A DNA stretch of 64,000 nucleotides from Geothrix sp. 21YS21S-2 (GCF_030846775.1 NZ_CP132910.1:1212001-1276000); one strand, 5' to 3'. Positions 24,257 to 33,365 are shown, counted from the first letter of the stretch. Numbers and translations are program-made. Notes: generated by a model not told the origin, from the sequence alone.

Positions 24257-26830
24257 ATGACTTCCCCTCCCCGCCCCCACCGCCCTTCCAGCCTGGACCT
24301 CGGCGGCTTCCCTGGCCTCTCGGAGCAGGAGTCGACGCTCCGCATGGAACGCCACGGGCCCAATGAGCTGCCTTCACCGGAAAGGCGGGGGCTCCCGGCC
24401 ATCGCCTGGGAGGTGGTCCGCGAACCGATGTTCATCATGCTTGTGGCCGCAGGGTCCCTGTACCTGCTGATGGGGGAGCCGGGGGATGCCCTTATGCTCC
24501 TCGGCTTCGTCTTCGTGGTCATGGGCATCACCATCGTCCAGGAGAGGCGCACCGAACACGCCCTGGAGGCCCTCCGGGACCTCTCCAGCCCGCGGGCGCT
24601 GGTCATCCGGGATGGCGCGCAGCGGCGCATCCCCGGCCGCGAAGTGGTTCCCGGAGATGTCCTGGTGGTGGCCGAAGGGGACCGGATCCCGGCGGACGCC
24701 CTCCTTCGCGCCGGGATCAACCTGTCGGTGGACGAGTCCCTGCTGACGGGAGAATCCGTTCCCGTACGCAAGAGGGCCTCGACGGAGGGCAAGGCGCTCG
24801 ACGTCCCCGGCGGGGACGATCTGCCCTCCCTTTTTTCGGGAACCCTGGTCACCGCGGGTCAGGGCGTGGCGGAAGTGGTGGGAACGGGCCTCCATACGGA
24901 ACTCGGGAAGCTGGGCAGGGCCCTGCAGCAGGTGGACGTCGAACCCACCTTCCTTCAGAAGGAAACAGGCCGCCTGGTGCGCACGTTCGCCCTGGCCGGC
25001 CTGAGCGCCTGCGTCGTGGTCGTGGTCCTCTTCGCCCTCACCCGGGGCGGAGGAGGGCAAGCATGGAGGGAGGGCCTGCTGGCCGGCATCGCGCTGGCGA
25101 TGGCCATCCTTCCCGAGGAATTCCCGGTCGTCCTTACGGTTTTCATGGCCCTCGGGGCCTGGCGCATCTCCCGGAGCCGGGTCCTCACCCGGCGCATGCC
25201 GGCCATCGAGAGCCTCGGAGCGGCCACCGTCCTCTGCGTCGACAAGACGGGCACCCTGACCCTCAATCAGATGACCCTCAAGCGGCTGGATGTGCAGGGT
25301 TGCTCCCCGGACCTGACCGGGGACGTTCTACCGGAGCCGGCCCACGAGCTGATGGAATACGCCATCCTCGCCAGCAAGCGGGACCCTTTCGACCCCATGG
25401 AGCGCGCCCTCCACGCCGCCGGGAAGAGGTGGCTGATGGAAACGGAGCACCTTCATCCGGACTGGTCCCTGGCGAAGGAATACCCGCTGGCCCCGGACCT
25501 GCTGGCCGTAACCCATGCCTGGGACTGCGGCGGGGGCCAGTTCATGGTGGCGACCAAGGGCGCGCCCGAAGCCGTGGTGGACCTCTGTCACCTGCCCGCG
25601 GACCAGAAGGCCGGGATCGAGGCCCGCGTGGCGGACCTGGCCTCCAAGGGTCTGCGCGTCCTCGGGGTGGCCCGGGGCCGTTTCAGCTCGGCCGCCCTTC
25701 CGGAGGAGCACCACGACCTCACCTTGGAATTCCTGGGCCTCCTCGGACTGGAGGATCCGGTCCGGCCCACGGTCCCTGTGGCGGTGGCCGAGTGCCGCAC
25801 GGCGGGCATCCGGGTGATCATGATCACCGGGGACTACCCCGCTACCGCCGAAAGCATCGCCCGGCAGGCCGGCATTTCCGATCCCGGGAAGGTCATCACC
25901 GGTCCGGAGCTGAACCGGATGAGCGACGAGGTTCTCGCCGAGCGGATCCGGGAGGTCAACGTTTTCGCCCGCGTCGTTCCGGAACAGAAGCTTCGCCTCG
26001 TCATCGCCCTCAAGGCCAACCGGGAGGTCGTCGCCATGACGGGGGACGGCGTCAATGATGCCCCTGCCCTCAAGGCGGCCCACATCGGCGTGGCCATGGG
26101 AGGCCGCGGAACGGACGTCGCGCGGGAAGCGGCGTCCCTGGTGCTGCTGGACGACGATTTCACCTCCATCGTCGCCGCCGTCAGGCTCGGACGGCGGATC
26201 TTCGACAACATCCGCAAGGCGGTGGCCTTCATCTTCGCGGTGCACATCCCCATCGCCGGCCTTTCCATCCTGCCGATCTTCTTCCCGGGATGGCCGCTCC
26301 TGCTGTTGCCGGTGCACATCGTCTTCCTGGAACTGGTGATCGACCCTTCCTGCTCGCTGGTCTTCGAAGCGGAAGAGGCCGAGCCCGGCATCATGTCCCG
26401 CCCCCCGAGGGATCCCCAGGAACGGCTGTTCAGCCTGAAGTCCGTCGGACTCGCCCTGCTGCAGGGGGCCACCGCCCTGGGCGCCTGCGTGGCCGTCTAC
26501 CTCCTGGCCCGCCCCGGTCACGGAGACGATGCAGCACGGGCCCTGACCTTCGTCACCCTGGTGGTTTCCTTCCTGGCCATCATCCTGACCAACAGGTCCT
26601 GGACGCAGAGCATCCTCGCCAGCCTCGGGAACCCCAACAAGGCCCTCTGGTGGGTGCTGGGCGGCACGATCACCTTCCTGGCCCTGGCGCTCATCCTGCC
26701 CGCGAGCCGGCGCCTCTTCCACTTCGCGCCCATCCACGGCCTGGACCTGGGCATGGCATGCGCCGCCGGCTTCGCCAGCATCCTCTGGTTCGAGGTCCTC
26801 AAGGTCGTGCGCCGGAGAGCCGCTGTCTAG
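24257..26830 (+). CDS. cation-translocating P-type ATPase (P2-like)
   Basis: An ATP-driven cation pump of about 857 residues. It has the N-terminal cation-ATPase domain (GLSEQESTLRMERHGPNELP), actuator motif TGES (164-167), phosphorylated Asp329 in CVDKTGTLT, and hinge motif TGDGVNDAPALKAA (595-608). The membrane helix before the phosphorylation site reads PEEFP (286-290), where Ca-ATPases have PEGLP, so the ion cannot be assigned; no heavy-metal CPC motif or metal-binding domain is present. ATG 24257 is chosen as start; in-frame TTG 24221 or GTG 24224 would add 11-12 residues and neither has a better ribosome site. It probably answers to the divergent TetR regulator. Its stop directly abuts the stop of cpoB. 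Confidence 0.92.
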   Translation: MTSPPRPHRPSSLDLGGFPGLSEQESTLRMERHGPNELPSPERRGLPAIAWEVVREPMFIMLVAAGSLYLLMGEPGDALMLLGFVFVVMGITIVQERRTEHALEALRDLSSPRALVIRDGAQRRIPGREVVPGDVLVVAEGDRIPADALLRAGINLSVDESLLTGESVPVRKRASTEGKALDVPGGDDLPSLFSGTLVTAGQGVAEVVGTGLHTELGKLGRALQQVDVEPTFLQKETGRLVRTFALAGLSACVVVVVLFALTRGGGGQAWREGLLAGIALAMAILPEEFPVVLTVFMALGAWRISRSRVLTRRMPAIESLGAATVLCVDKTGTLTLNQMTLKRLDVQGCSPDLTGDVLPEPAHELMEYAILASKRDPFDPMERALHAAGKRWLMETEHLHPDWSLAKEYPLAPDLLAVTHAWDCGGGQFMVATKGAPEAVVDLCHLPADQKAGIEARVADLASKGLRVLGVARGRFSSAALPEEHHDLTLEFLGLLGLEDPVRPTVPVAVAECRTAGIRVIMITGDYPATAESIARQAGISDPGKVITGPELNRMSDEVLAERIREVNVFARVVPEQKLRLVIALKANREVVAMTGDGVNDAPALKAAHIGVAMGGRGTDVAREAASLVLLDDDFTSIVAAVRLGRRIFDNIRKAVAFIFAVHIPIAGLSILPIFFPGWPLLLLPVHIVFLELVIDPSCSLVFEAEEAEPGIMSRPPRDPQERLFSLKSVGLALLQGATALGACVAVYLLARPGHGDDAARALTFVTLVVSFLAIILTNRSWTQSILASLGNPNKALWWVLGGTITFLALALILPASRRLFHFAPIHGLDLGMACAAGFASILWFEVLKVVRRRAAV

Positions 26831-27562
26831 CTAGAACCCCAGGTCGTCCAGTTCCTGCTTGGCGGTCCTGGCCTCCGGGGTGCCCCGGAAACTGTCCGTG
26901 ATCTCCTTGAAGGCCTTGATGGCCGCGGGCTTGAGGCCCTGCTTCAGGAGGCACTGGGCGCGCTTGAGCTTGGCGGGAAGGAACTGGTTGGAGCTGGGGA
27001 ACTCCTTCAGGATCCGCTCGAAGGAGGGCTGGGCCTTGTCGTAGGCCTTCTGGTTGTAGGACGAGAGGCCCAGATAGAAGAGCGCGTCGGGCGTGCGGGG
27101 GCTCTGGGGATGGGCCTTGATGAAGAGGGCGAGGCCGTCGGCGGCCAGGGCGTAGTTGCCCCGGTTGTAGTCCAGGACGGCGGAGTTGAAGGCCTTCTCG
27201 TCGTCCGAGGCGGCGGCGGGGGGTTCGTCGGCGGGCTGGGGACGGCTTGCGGGGCGCCGGGGCGCTGCTGCGGCGTCGCCCAGGCGGTTGTTGAGCACCC
27301 GGGTGCTGTCCTGGAGCTGGCGCATGGTCTCCTGGAGATCGGCCTGGAAGCGCCGGTCCTGGGTGCGGGACACCTCGGAGGCCTGGCGGTCGTCGGCGGC
27401 CTTCTTGTTGGCGTCCTCCATCTGGCTGCGCAGCTTGAAGATTTCCACCTTGAGGTCGGTGACCTGGTCCTCGACCTTCTTGAGGCGGTCCTCTGAGGAA
27501 CATCCGACGCAGAGCAGCAGGCCCGTGAGCGTCAGGGTGGAGAGCATGGCCCGATTCGTCAT
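26831..27562 (-). CDS. cpoB: Tol-Pal system protein CpoB/YbgF
   Basis: Periplasmic coordinator of outer-membrane constriction and peptidoglycan synthesis; 243 residues. A lipoprotein-type signal peptide ends at Cys21 (LLLCVGC), which is unusual because the E. coli protein is soluble. Next comes a coiled coil (about 25-90, DRLKKVEDQVTDLKVEIFKL), a Pro/Ala linker, and three TPR-like repeats (FNSAVLDYNRGNYALAADGL, LGLSSYNQKAYDKAQPSFER, RAQCLLKQGLKPAAIKAFKE). ATG 27562 is preferred to GTG 27568 because CAGGAGG then stands six bases upstream. It is last in the tolB-pal-cpoB order and separated from pal by a hairpin. Confidence 0.92.
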   Translation of the reverse strand: MTNRAMLSTLTLTGLLLCVGCSSEDRLKKVEDQVTDLKVEIFKLRSQMEDANKKAADDRQASEVSRTQDRRFQADLQETMRQLQDSTRVLNNRLGDAAAAPRRPASRPQPADEPPAAASDDEKAFNSAVLDYNRGNYALAADGLALFIKAHPQSPRTPDALFYLGLSSYNQKAYDKAQPSFERILKEFPSSNQFLPAKLKRAQCLLKQGLKPAAIKAFKEITDSFRGTPEARTAKQELDDLGF

Positions 27563-27581
27563 CGGCACCTCCTGAAAGACA

Positions 27582-27611
27582 AAGAGCGGAGGAACGTGTC
27601 CCTCCGCTCTT
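27582..27611 (-). terminator. hairpin terminator/attenuator between pal and cpoB
   Basis: Perfect 11-bp inverted repeat (27582-27592 with 27601-27611; AAGAGCGGAGG on the coding strand) with an 8-base loop, followed on the reverse strand by TGTCTTTC. It resembles an intrinsic terminator with a broken T tract and would reduce cpoB expression relative to pal, or protect the pal mRNA 3' end. Confidence 0.75.
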
Positions 27612-27635
27612 GGATGTCACATGGTCGGCTTCCCG

Positions 27636-28229
27636 CTACTGGAGCTTGAACTCGTCGCGGCGATTCTCGAGCCAGCTCGCCTCGTCCTTGCCGACGACCA
27701 GGGGCTTCTCCTTGCCGAAGCTGATGGTCGTGAGGCGGTCGGAAGCGACGCCGAGGCCCACCAGGTAGGCCTGGGCCGCATGGGAGCGGCGCTCGCCCAG
27801 GGCGAGGTTGTACTCCACGGTGCCGCGCTCGTCGCAGTGGCCCGCGATCTGGACCTTGGCCTGGGGATAGGCCTTCATGAAGTCGGCGATGGCCTGCAGC
27901 TTGGCCTTGTCGGCTTCGCGGATGTCGGACTTGTCGAAGGCGAAGTTGATGTTCTTGAGGGCTGCGGCGGCGGCGCGCTGGTAGGCGGCGGCCTTCTCGG
28001 CCTCGGCGGCGGCGGCGGCCTTGCGGGCGGCCTCGGCCTCCGCTTCGGCCTTGCGGCGGGCGGCTTCTTCAGCAGCGCGCTTCTGGGCGTCGATCTCTTC
28101 CTGGGTCGGGCCGGTGGCGACCGGGGCCTTGGGCTGCTCGACCGGAGCAGGGGCGGGCTTCTTGCAGGCCACGCCGATCCCCAGGGTCAGGACCACAGAA
28201 AGAGGAATGAGGTTTCGAACGAAGCGCAT
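27636..28229 (-). CDS. pal: peptidoglycan-associated lipoprotein Pal
   Basis: Outer-membrane lipoprotein that ties the envelope to peptidoglycan; 197 residues. The signal peptide has its lipobox Cys at 22 (GVACKK). A Lys/Glu/Ala-rich helical linker of about 55 residues, longer than in E. coli, leads to an OmpA-type peptidoglycan-binding domain with NINFAFDKSDI, IAGHCDERGTVEYNLALGE and RR in the diaminopimelate-binding region. ATG 28229 is chosen: GGAGG lies seven bases upstream, and the in-frame TTG at 28247 overlaps that site. It is 65 bases downstream of tolB in the same direction. Confidence 0.95.
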   Translation of the reverse strand: MRFVRNLIPLSVVLTLGIGVACKKPAPAPVEQPKAPVATGPTQEEIDAQKRAAEEAARRKAEAEAEAARKAAAAAEAEKAAAYQRAAAAALKNINFAFDKSDIREADKAKLQAIADFMKAYPQAKVQIAGHCDERGTVEYNLALGERRSHAAQAYLVGLGVASDRLTTISFGKEKPLVVGKDEASWLENRRDEFKLQ

Positions 28230-28294
28230 GATAGGTTCCTCCAACACGCATTAAGTTTAACGCGACCCGGAACATCCGGGCACGAAATATTTCC

Positions 28295-29632
28295 TTATCT
28301 GGACCGCGTCCATTTAGGGCTTTGACAACCATCAAATGCAGTGAGCTTTCTTAGCGTGTTGCCGGAAAGGTCGGTGGTGTACAGCTGCATACCCCCCCGG
28401 CTTCCGCTGGTGAACACGATCCGCCGTTCATCCGGGGACCAGGACGGGGATTCCGAACTGGCCACTCCGGTGGTGATTTGATAAGACTTCCCATCTCCCA
28501 GCTTGTAGACGAAAAGATCGAATTTTCCTTCGAAACGGGAGACGTAGGCGACCATGGAGCCCGAGGGGCTCCAGGCGGGGCTGCCGTTGTAGGTGCCCTC
28601 CCGGGTCAGGCGGCGGACGTTGGAGCCGTCCTCCTCCATCAGGTAGACCTGGGGGCCTCCCTCGCGGTCCGAGGTGAAGGCCATCTGGGTCCCCGCGGGG
28701 TTCCAGGAGGGGTCCGTGTTGATGCAGTTGCTGTCCGTGACGCGCCGGACCTTCCCGGTGGCGACTTCCAGCACGACGATGTCCGTGTTGCCGCGCCGGT
28801 CGCCCTGCACCAGGGCCAGGCGCTTGCCGTCCGGGGACCACACGGGGCAGAAGCAGTGCCCCTCGACCTTGCCGGCCACGGGATAGAGCCGCACATGGGG
28901 CCCGCCCGCGACCTTCTGGCCCCAGATCTCGGGGGCGCCGCCCTTGTAGGTGACGTAGGCGACCCGGCCGTCCGGGGCCACGGTGGGCGAGATGGTGAGG
29001 CTCTTGTAGCTGGTGATGGGCATGAGGTTCGCCCCATCCCGGTCCATCTGGTAGATCTCCTTGATGCCGGGGCTCAGCTGCCGCACGAAGACGACGGAGG
29101 TGGAGGCCACCCCGGCCTGCCCCGTCAGCCTGGACATGAGGTCGTCGGAGAGCTTGTGGGCCATGCGCCTGAGCGCGGCCTCCCTGCCCGTGTACCGCTT
29201 GCTGAAGACGGCGGTGCGGGCCTTCTTGTCCTGGGCGGCCTTGACGTCCACCACCTGGGCCACCACCTCCACGGAGCCGTCCGCGGCCCGCGTCAGCGTG
29301 GTGGTGAGGAGCCACTCGGTGCCCGCGTCCGCCCAGCCCTTGTAGCTGGAGGCGTCGGTTCCGGCGGGATGGGCGCCCTTGATGACGGCGAAGGGTCCCG
29401 CCTCGTCCAGATCCTTGATCAGGACCTCGTGGAAGTCCCCGGTGGCCTTGGCTTCGGCGAGGCCGGTGACCTGGGGCCGGGGGACGGCGATGCCGAGCTT
29501 GGAGCCGGCGGAAGCCTCCAGCACCACTTCCTGGCCCTGCTGGGCCTGGCCCCATGCGACCGGGGAGAACACCAGCCCCAGGCCGAGAATCACCCGCGAA
29601 ACCACGTTTCCAATCGAGCCAGAACAGGTCAT
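28295..29632 (-). CDS. tolB: Tol-Pal system beta-propeller protein TolB
   Basis: Periplasmic partner of Pal, 445 residues from ATG 29632. A signal peptide ends near VAWGQA. The N-terminal alpha/beta domain is followed by a six-bladed WD40-like propeller made of the typical repeats SPTVAPDGRVAYVTY, CPVWSPDGKRLALVQG, DPSWNPAGTQMAFTSD, SPAWSPSGSMVAYVSR and SPSWSPDERRIVFTSG. Upstream in-frame codons add a non-signal extension and are rejected, although the ribosome site (a run of G) is weak. tolA, tolQ and tolR are not in the window. Confidence 0.94.
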   Translation of the reverse strand: MTCSGSIGNVVSRVILGLGLVFSPVAWGQAQQGQEVVLEASAGSKLGIAVPRPQVTGLAEAKATGDFHEVLIKDLDEAGPFAVIKGAHPAGTDASSYKGWADAGTEWLLTTTLTRAADGSVEVVAQVVDVKAAQDKKARTAVFSKRYTGREAALRRMAHKLSDDLMSRLTGQAGVASTSVVFVRQLSPGIKEIYQMDRDGANLMPITSYKSLTISPTVAPDGRVAYVTYKGGAPEIWGQKVAGGPHVRLYPVAGKVEGHCFCPVWSPDGKRLALVQGDRRGNTDIVVLEVATGKVRRVTDSNCINTDPSWNPAGTQMAFTSDREGGPQVYLMEEDGSNVRRLTREGTYNGSPAWSPSGSMVAYVSRFEGKFDLFVYKLGDGKSYQITTGVASSESPSWSPDERRIVFTSGSRGGMQLYTTDLSGNTLRKLTAFDGCQSPKWTRSR

Positions 29633-29705
29633 GCCCCCACTATACCCCCACATTCCGCGAGTTACGGCGCAAATTTGCACATTGCTCCCCTATTTGAACT
29701 CATAA

Positions 29706-30098
29706 CTATAGTTGTGGCGCGCCAGAACCCAGCAGCGACACCAGCCGGAGATTGGCAGCGGGCATGGGCAGGCGCGCCATTTCCCCAGGGGCGAACCAGC
29801 CCCAGGCCAACTGCGCATCCAGGGGCATCGGGCCTTCGCAGAGGAACAGGTGGAGCTCCACCCTGAAGCCGCCGTAGTCGTGCTCCACGGCCCCCAGGGG
29901 TTCGGCGCGCTCCGGCGTCCATTCCAGCTCCTCCCGCAGTTCCCGCAGCAGCGCGGCCTCCAGGGTCTCGGCAGGCTCCGCCTTGCCTCCGGGGAATTCC
30001 CAGAGCCCGGGAAAGCGCGCCGATTCCAGGTCCCTTCGCTGCAGGAAGAACCTGCCGCCGCGGCGGATCGCCCCGACGGCCACGCGCACGGGGATCAC
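29706..30098 (-). CDS. NUDIX hydrolase, MutT-like (8-oxo-dGTP diphosphatase)
   Basis: A 130-residue Nudix enzyme, probably cleaning oxidised nucleotides. The Nudix box reads G-GKAEPAETLEAALLRELREE with the metal-binding RELREE intact; the conserved Gly after it is Glu (REELEW). WEFPGGKAE and the opening VAVGAIRRGGRFFLQRR are typical of MutT. Translation starts at GTG 30098, whose GTGA overlaps the rnhB stop. This is a better choice than longer readings because the family begins at this point. Coupling to rnhB and the presence of mutY elsewhere suit a nucleic-acid quality-control role. Confidence 0.9.
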   Translation of the reverse strand: MIPVRVAVGAIRRGGRFFLQRRDLESARFPGLWEFPGGKAEPAETLEAALLRELREELEWTPERAEPLGAVEHDYGGFRVELHLFLCEGPMPLDAQLAWGWFAPGEMARLPMPAANLRLVSLLGSGAPQL

Positions 30099-30898
30099 GC
30101 CCCGGGCCCCGCGAGGAAGGCCAGCCGCTCGGCGTAGCGCGAACGCAGGGCCTCGATCCACTCCAGCTTCAGGCGCGCGTAGGCCGGGCGCAGCGCGGAC
30201 TCCACCCAGGCCTGGAGCTCGGCGACGGATGCGCAGGCCTCCATCGCCTCGGCCAGGGGGGCGCGCAGGCCCTCCTCCGGGCGCTGCAGCGCGGCCACCG
30301 GCGCGTAGCTGATGCGGTGGATGCGGGAGGGGCCCAGCTCGGCCAGGGCCTTGCGGTGGACGGGGGTCCCGTAGCCCTTGTGCCGGCCGAATCCGTAGCC
30401 CGGCAGGGACGCGTCCATTCCGGCCATGAGCGCGTCCCGGTGGGTCTTGGCGAGGATGGAGGCGCAGGCGATGGCGCAGCTCAGGGCGTCGCCGTCCACC
30501 ACGAGGCGCTCCGCCAGGCCCGTGCGGGGGGCGCGGTTGCCGTCCACCAGGAGGATGCGCGGCTTGAGTTCGCACTGGGAGACCGCCTGGCGCATGGCCA
30601 GGAGGGAGGCCTCCAGGATGTTCTCGCGGTCGATGGCCATGTTGTCCACCTCGGCCACCGCCCAGCAGGGCAGGATCATCTTCAGCTCGGAAGCCATGGC
30701 GGCCCGCTTCTCGGGCGGGACCAGCTTGCTGTCCCTGGCTTCGCGCAGCACGTGGCCCCAGCGGGCCGCGGCCTCCCGGTCCAGGACGGCGCAGGCCGCC
30801 ACCACGGGCCCGGCCCAGGCGCCCCGGCCGGCCTCGTCCACGCCGCCCCAGGGGATGCCCCCGGGGAGGTTGCCCAGGTCCCAGTCCAGCGGGTTCAT
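30095..30898 (-). CDS. rnhB: ribonuclease HII
   Basis: Removes ribonucleotides from DNA and RNA from RNA-DNA hybrids. The product is 267 residues, about 60 longer than E. coli RNase HII, with the extra length at the C-terminus (from about 205, helical, function unknown). Catalytic residues are visible: Asp21-Glu22 in GGVDEAGRGAWAGPVVAA, Asp in LLVDGNR, and a later Asp in ILAKTHRD; GRHKGYGTPVH is the typical substrate loop. The start ATG overlaps the stop of the M61 peptidase gene (ATGA), and its stop overlaps the mutT start, so three genes are translationally chained. Confidence 0.95.
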   Translation of the reverse strand: MNPLDWDLGNLPGGIPWGGVDEAGRGAWAGPVVAACAVLDREAAARWGHVLREARDSKLVPPEKRAAMASELKMILPCWAVAEVDNMAIDRENILEASLLAMRQAVSQCELKPRILLVDGNRAPRTGLAERLVVDGDALSCAIACASILAKTHRDALMAGMDASLPGYGFGRHKGYGTPVHRKALAELGPSRIHRISYAPVAALQRPEEGLRAPLAEAMEACASVAELQAWVESALRPAYARLKLEWIEALRSRYAERLAFLAGPGA

Positions 30899-32691
30899 GC
30901 GCGCCGCACCGGGAAGGGCTGGCCGGTCCAGGCCTGGAAGGCGGCCTTCTGGGCCGGGGTCGCCTTCAGGTCGGCCGTGATGTGGACGACGCGCTGGGGA
31001 TTCTCGGCCAGGGTCAGGAGGTAGGTCTCCACGCGGCCGCGCTCCGCGGCCAGGATCCGCACCTGGTCGCCGGGGCCGGCGTCGCCCAGGCGGCCCTGAA
31101 CCTCCTGGGCCGAAGCCGTGCGCCAGCCGTCCACCGCGAGGATCTCCATGCCGTAGCCCAGGCCCCCCTTGGCCGCGGGGGAGCCGGGGACGACGTTCTG
31201 CACGACGGGGGCGCCGGGCTGGAACGTGAGTCCGGCCCAGACGCGGGCCCGGCGCAGGGCGTCGGGATCCTCGGCCTCGGCGCCCGGCAGGGCCTCCCAG
31301 GGAGCGCGGGCGTTCAGCCTGATGCCGTACGCCTTCTCGATGCCGGCCGCGTCGAGCGGCGCCCGGCCCTGGATATGGGCGCTCCAGAAGGCCTGGGGAT
31401 CCTTCCCCGTGAGGTCCTGGAAGGCCCTGCGCACGTCGGGGTCGGTGACGTGGCCGTCGCCGTGGCGCTCCCAGAGGAGCGCGAACAGCCCGTCCAGCCC
31501 CTTGGCGCCCCCGGTGGCCAGGCGAAGCTCGGCGTCCATCATCCAGCCGACCATCGCGCCCATGTCGTAGTAGCTCACGGTGCTGTTGGGGGAGAACTCC
31601 GTGGGCTTGTAGTGGCGGATCCAGGCGTCGAAGCTGGCCTCCTCGAGGCTCTGCTCCAGGCGCCCGGGCCGGGTGGTGTTGTCGGTCCAGGATGCGGCGA
31701 GCTTCCGGGAGACCCAGGACCAGGGCGCCACGCCAGCCTTCAGCACCAGGTCGTACTGGATGAAGCTGGTGAACCCCTCGTGGAACCACAGGAGGCGCGT
31801 GGGGTTCTCCGCCAGGTAGTCGAAGGGGCCCAGCGCCGCGTCCCGCATCCGCTTGACGTTCCATACGTGGAAGAACTCGTGGGCGATGAGGGTGTAGAGG
31901 TCGTAGTACCCGTCGGCCCTCTCCAGCTGCTGGGGGTCGGCCAGGAGGGAGGTGCAGTCCCGGTGCTCCAGCCCGCCCCGGATCCTGGGGCAGAACGTGA
32001 GGAGGAAGAGGTAGCGCCGGAAGGGGAACCCCCCGAAGATGCGCGCCGCGGCGCCCACGATGGCCTCGGTGCCCTCCACGATGCGGGCCTCGTCCCCGGG
32101 GTGCTGGCCGGTGATGGCCACCTGGAACTCGCAGCCCCGGGAGCGGAAGGTGTGCATGCGGAAGGTGCCCAGCTCGAAGGGCGAGTCCACCAGGGTGTCG
32201 TGGTCCTCGGCGAGGTAGCTCCCCTCCCGCCGGGGCAGGATGGTGGCCACGCGCCATCCCTTGGGCCAGCCTTCGAAGCGCACCTCGCAGGGCCGCGAAG
32301 GCTGCCCCTCGAGATAGAGGAAGGTGGCCGCGCCCACCAGGTGGGCATGGAGCGCGTCCACGTGGTTGGTGCGCACGGTCAGGTCGTTGCAGAACAGGCG
32401 GTAGGTCACCTTCAGGCCGCGCGGGGAGCCCTCCACGCTCCAGCGCTGCTTGTCCAGCTTGCGGAAGGGGCTGGGCTGGCCCGCGCCGTCCACCACCTCG
32501 AGCCGGTCCAGGAACCGCGCGTAGTCGCGCACCAGGTAGGAACCCGGCGTCCAGGCCGGGAGGGCCAGGACGGCGCCGCCCTCCACCGCCTCCGCGGGAA
32601 AGTTGAGCTCCACTTCGATCTCGTGCATGGAGAGGCTGATGGGACGGATGGTGGCCAGCACCGGCTCCGGGAGGATCTGTTTCACGGCCAT
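30895..32691 (-). CDS. M61-family metallopeptidase with PDZ domain
   Basis: A 598-residue glycyl-aminopeptidase-type enzyme. The N-terminal beta-sandwich (WTPGSYLVRDYARFLD is a family hallmark) leads to a thermolysin-like catalytic domain with zinc motif HEFFH (271-275), a downstream Glu in LWFHEGFTSF, and GGLEHRDCTSL before it. A C-terminal PDZ domain (about 500-585, VVQNVVPGSPAAKGGLGYGM) is present. No signal peptide is seen from ATG 32691, so the enzyme is probably cytoplasmic. It is 11 bases behind the DUF2520 gene and overlaps rnhB by four bases. Confidence 0.92.
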   Translation of the reverse strand: MAVKQILPEPVLATIRPISLSMHEIEVELNFPAEAVEGGAVLALPAWTPGSYLVRDYARFLDRLEVVDGAGQPSPFRKLDKQRWSVEGSPRGLKVTYRLFCNDLTVRTNHVDALHAHLVGAATFLYLEGQPSRPCEVRFEGWPKGWRVATILPRREGSYLAEDHDTLVDSPFELGTFRMHTFRSRGCEFQVAITGQHPGDEARIVEGTEAIVGAAARIFGGFPFRRYLFLLTFCPRIRGGLEHRDCTSLLADPQQLERADGYYDLYTLIAHEFFHVWNVKRMRDAALGPFDYLAENPTRLLWFHEGFTSFIQYDLVLKAGVAPWSWVSRKLAASWTDNTTRPGRLEQSLEEASFDAWIRHYKPTEFSPNSTVSYYDMGAMVGWMMDAELRLATGGAKGLDGLFALLWERHGDGHVTDPDVRRAFQDLTGKDPQAFWSAHIQGRAPLDAAGIEKAYGIRLNARAPWEALPGAEAEDPDALRRARVWAGLTFQPGAPVVQNVVPGSPAAKGGLGYGMEILAVDGWRTASAQEVQGRLGDAGPGDQVRILAAERGRVETYLLTLAENPQRVVHITADLKATPAQKAAFQAWTGQPFPVRRA

Positions 32692-32702
32692 GCTCGCTCC
32701 AG

Positions 32703-33338
32703 TCAAAGATCGCCAAGTTCCAGGAAGACATCCTTCCAGCCCTGGGGCAGGGCCGCGGCGTCCCGCTCGATGGTCGCGGCGTCGCCCCGGACGAAGGGGC
32801 CGGTGCGGCCCGCGGCGCCGTGGGCCTCCACGTTGCGCAGCGTGGCCTCGGCCAGGGGGGCCAGGCCCCGTCCCGGCAGCGCCACGCCCTGGCGCGCCAG
32901 CAGTTCCCGGGCGCCGAGCCACAGGGTGGCGGCGTGACCCGAGGCCAGGACCGCGCACGCGTGGTACAGGGGCTTGAGGTCCGCGGGCAGGACGAAGGGC
33001 GAGAAGCCCAGGTCCGTGAAGGCCGCCACGAGGCCTACCGGGACGTCGCCGGTGAGGGCCAGGGGGGTGCCCCGCCAGTCGGCGGCGGCGCCGCCGAAGC
33101 TGGTGAGGGGGTGCGCGCTGGGGACGCCGTCCAGGTGCAGGCTCCCCGAAAGATGGACGCAGCGGCCGGGGAACTGCCGGGCCAGGGCTTCCACGGCCCC
33201 GTCGGGGACCGCCAGCAGCACCGGGCCCTCGGGCCTCGCGGTGCCCGGCAGCAGCGCCACCCGGTCCCCCCAGGCCTCCGCCAGGGCCCGACCCGCGCGC
33301 CCCCGGCCGAGGATGGTGAAGGATGTCCAGGCTTCCAT
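32703..33338 (-). CDS. Rossmann-like/DUF2520 domain protein
   Basis: A 211-residue protein of the family pairing an N-terminal Rossmann fold (FTILGRGRAGRALAEAW, a GxGxxG dinucleotide loop) with a C-terminal DUF2520 helical domain (LKPLYHACAVLASGHAATLW is its signature). It resembles ProC/ketopantoate-reductase-type enzymes in layout, but the reaction is unknown. The ATG at 33338 is taken because the Rossmann strand begins straight after it. It is the first gene of the reverse-strand chain leading to rnhB and mutT, and its start is 27 bases from the divergent gene on the other strand. Confidence 0.88.
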   Translation of the reverse strand: MEAWTSFTILGRGRAGRALAEAWGDRVALLPGTARPEGPVLLAVPDGAVEALARQFPGRCVHLSGSLHLDGVPSAHPLTSFGGAAADWRGTPLALTGDVPVGLVAAFTDLGFSPFVLPADLKPLYHACAVLASGHAATLWLGARELLARQGVALPGRGLAPLAEATLRNVEAHGAAGRTGPFVRGDAATIERDAAALPQGWKDVFLELGDL

Positions 33339-33365
33339 GCCCCTAGAGTATCCCAATGGCCGCCA

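Noticed and set aside
28266-28280. CCCGG-AACAT-CCGGG hairpin between tolB and pal
   Set aside because: The stem is only 5 bp with no T tract; it is too weak to call.
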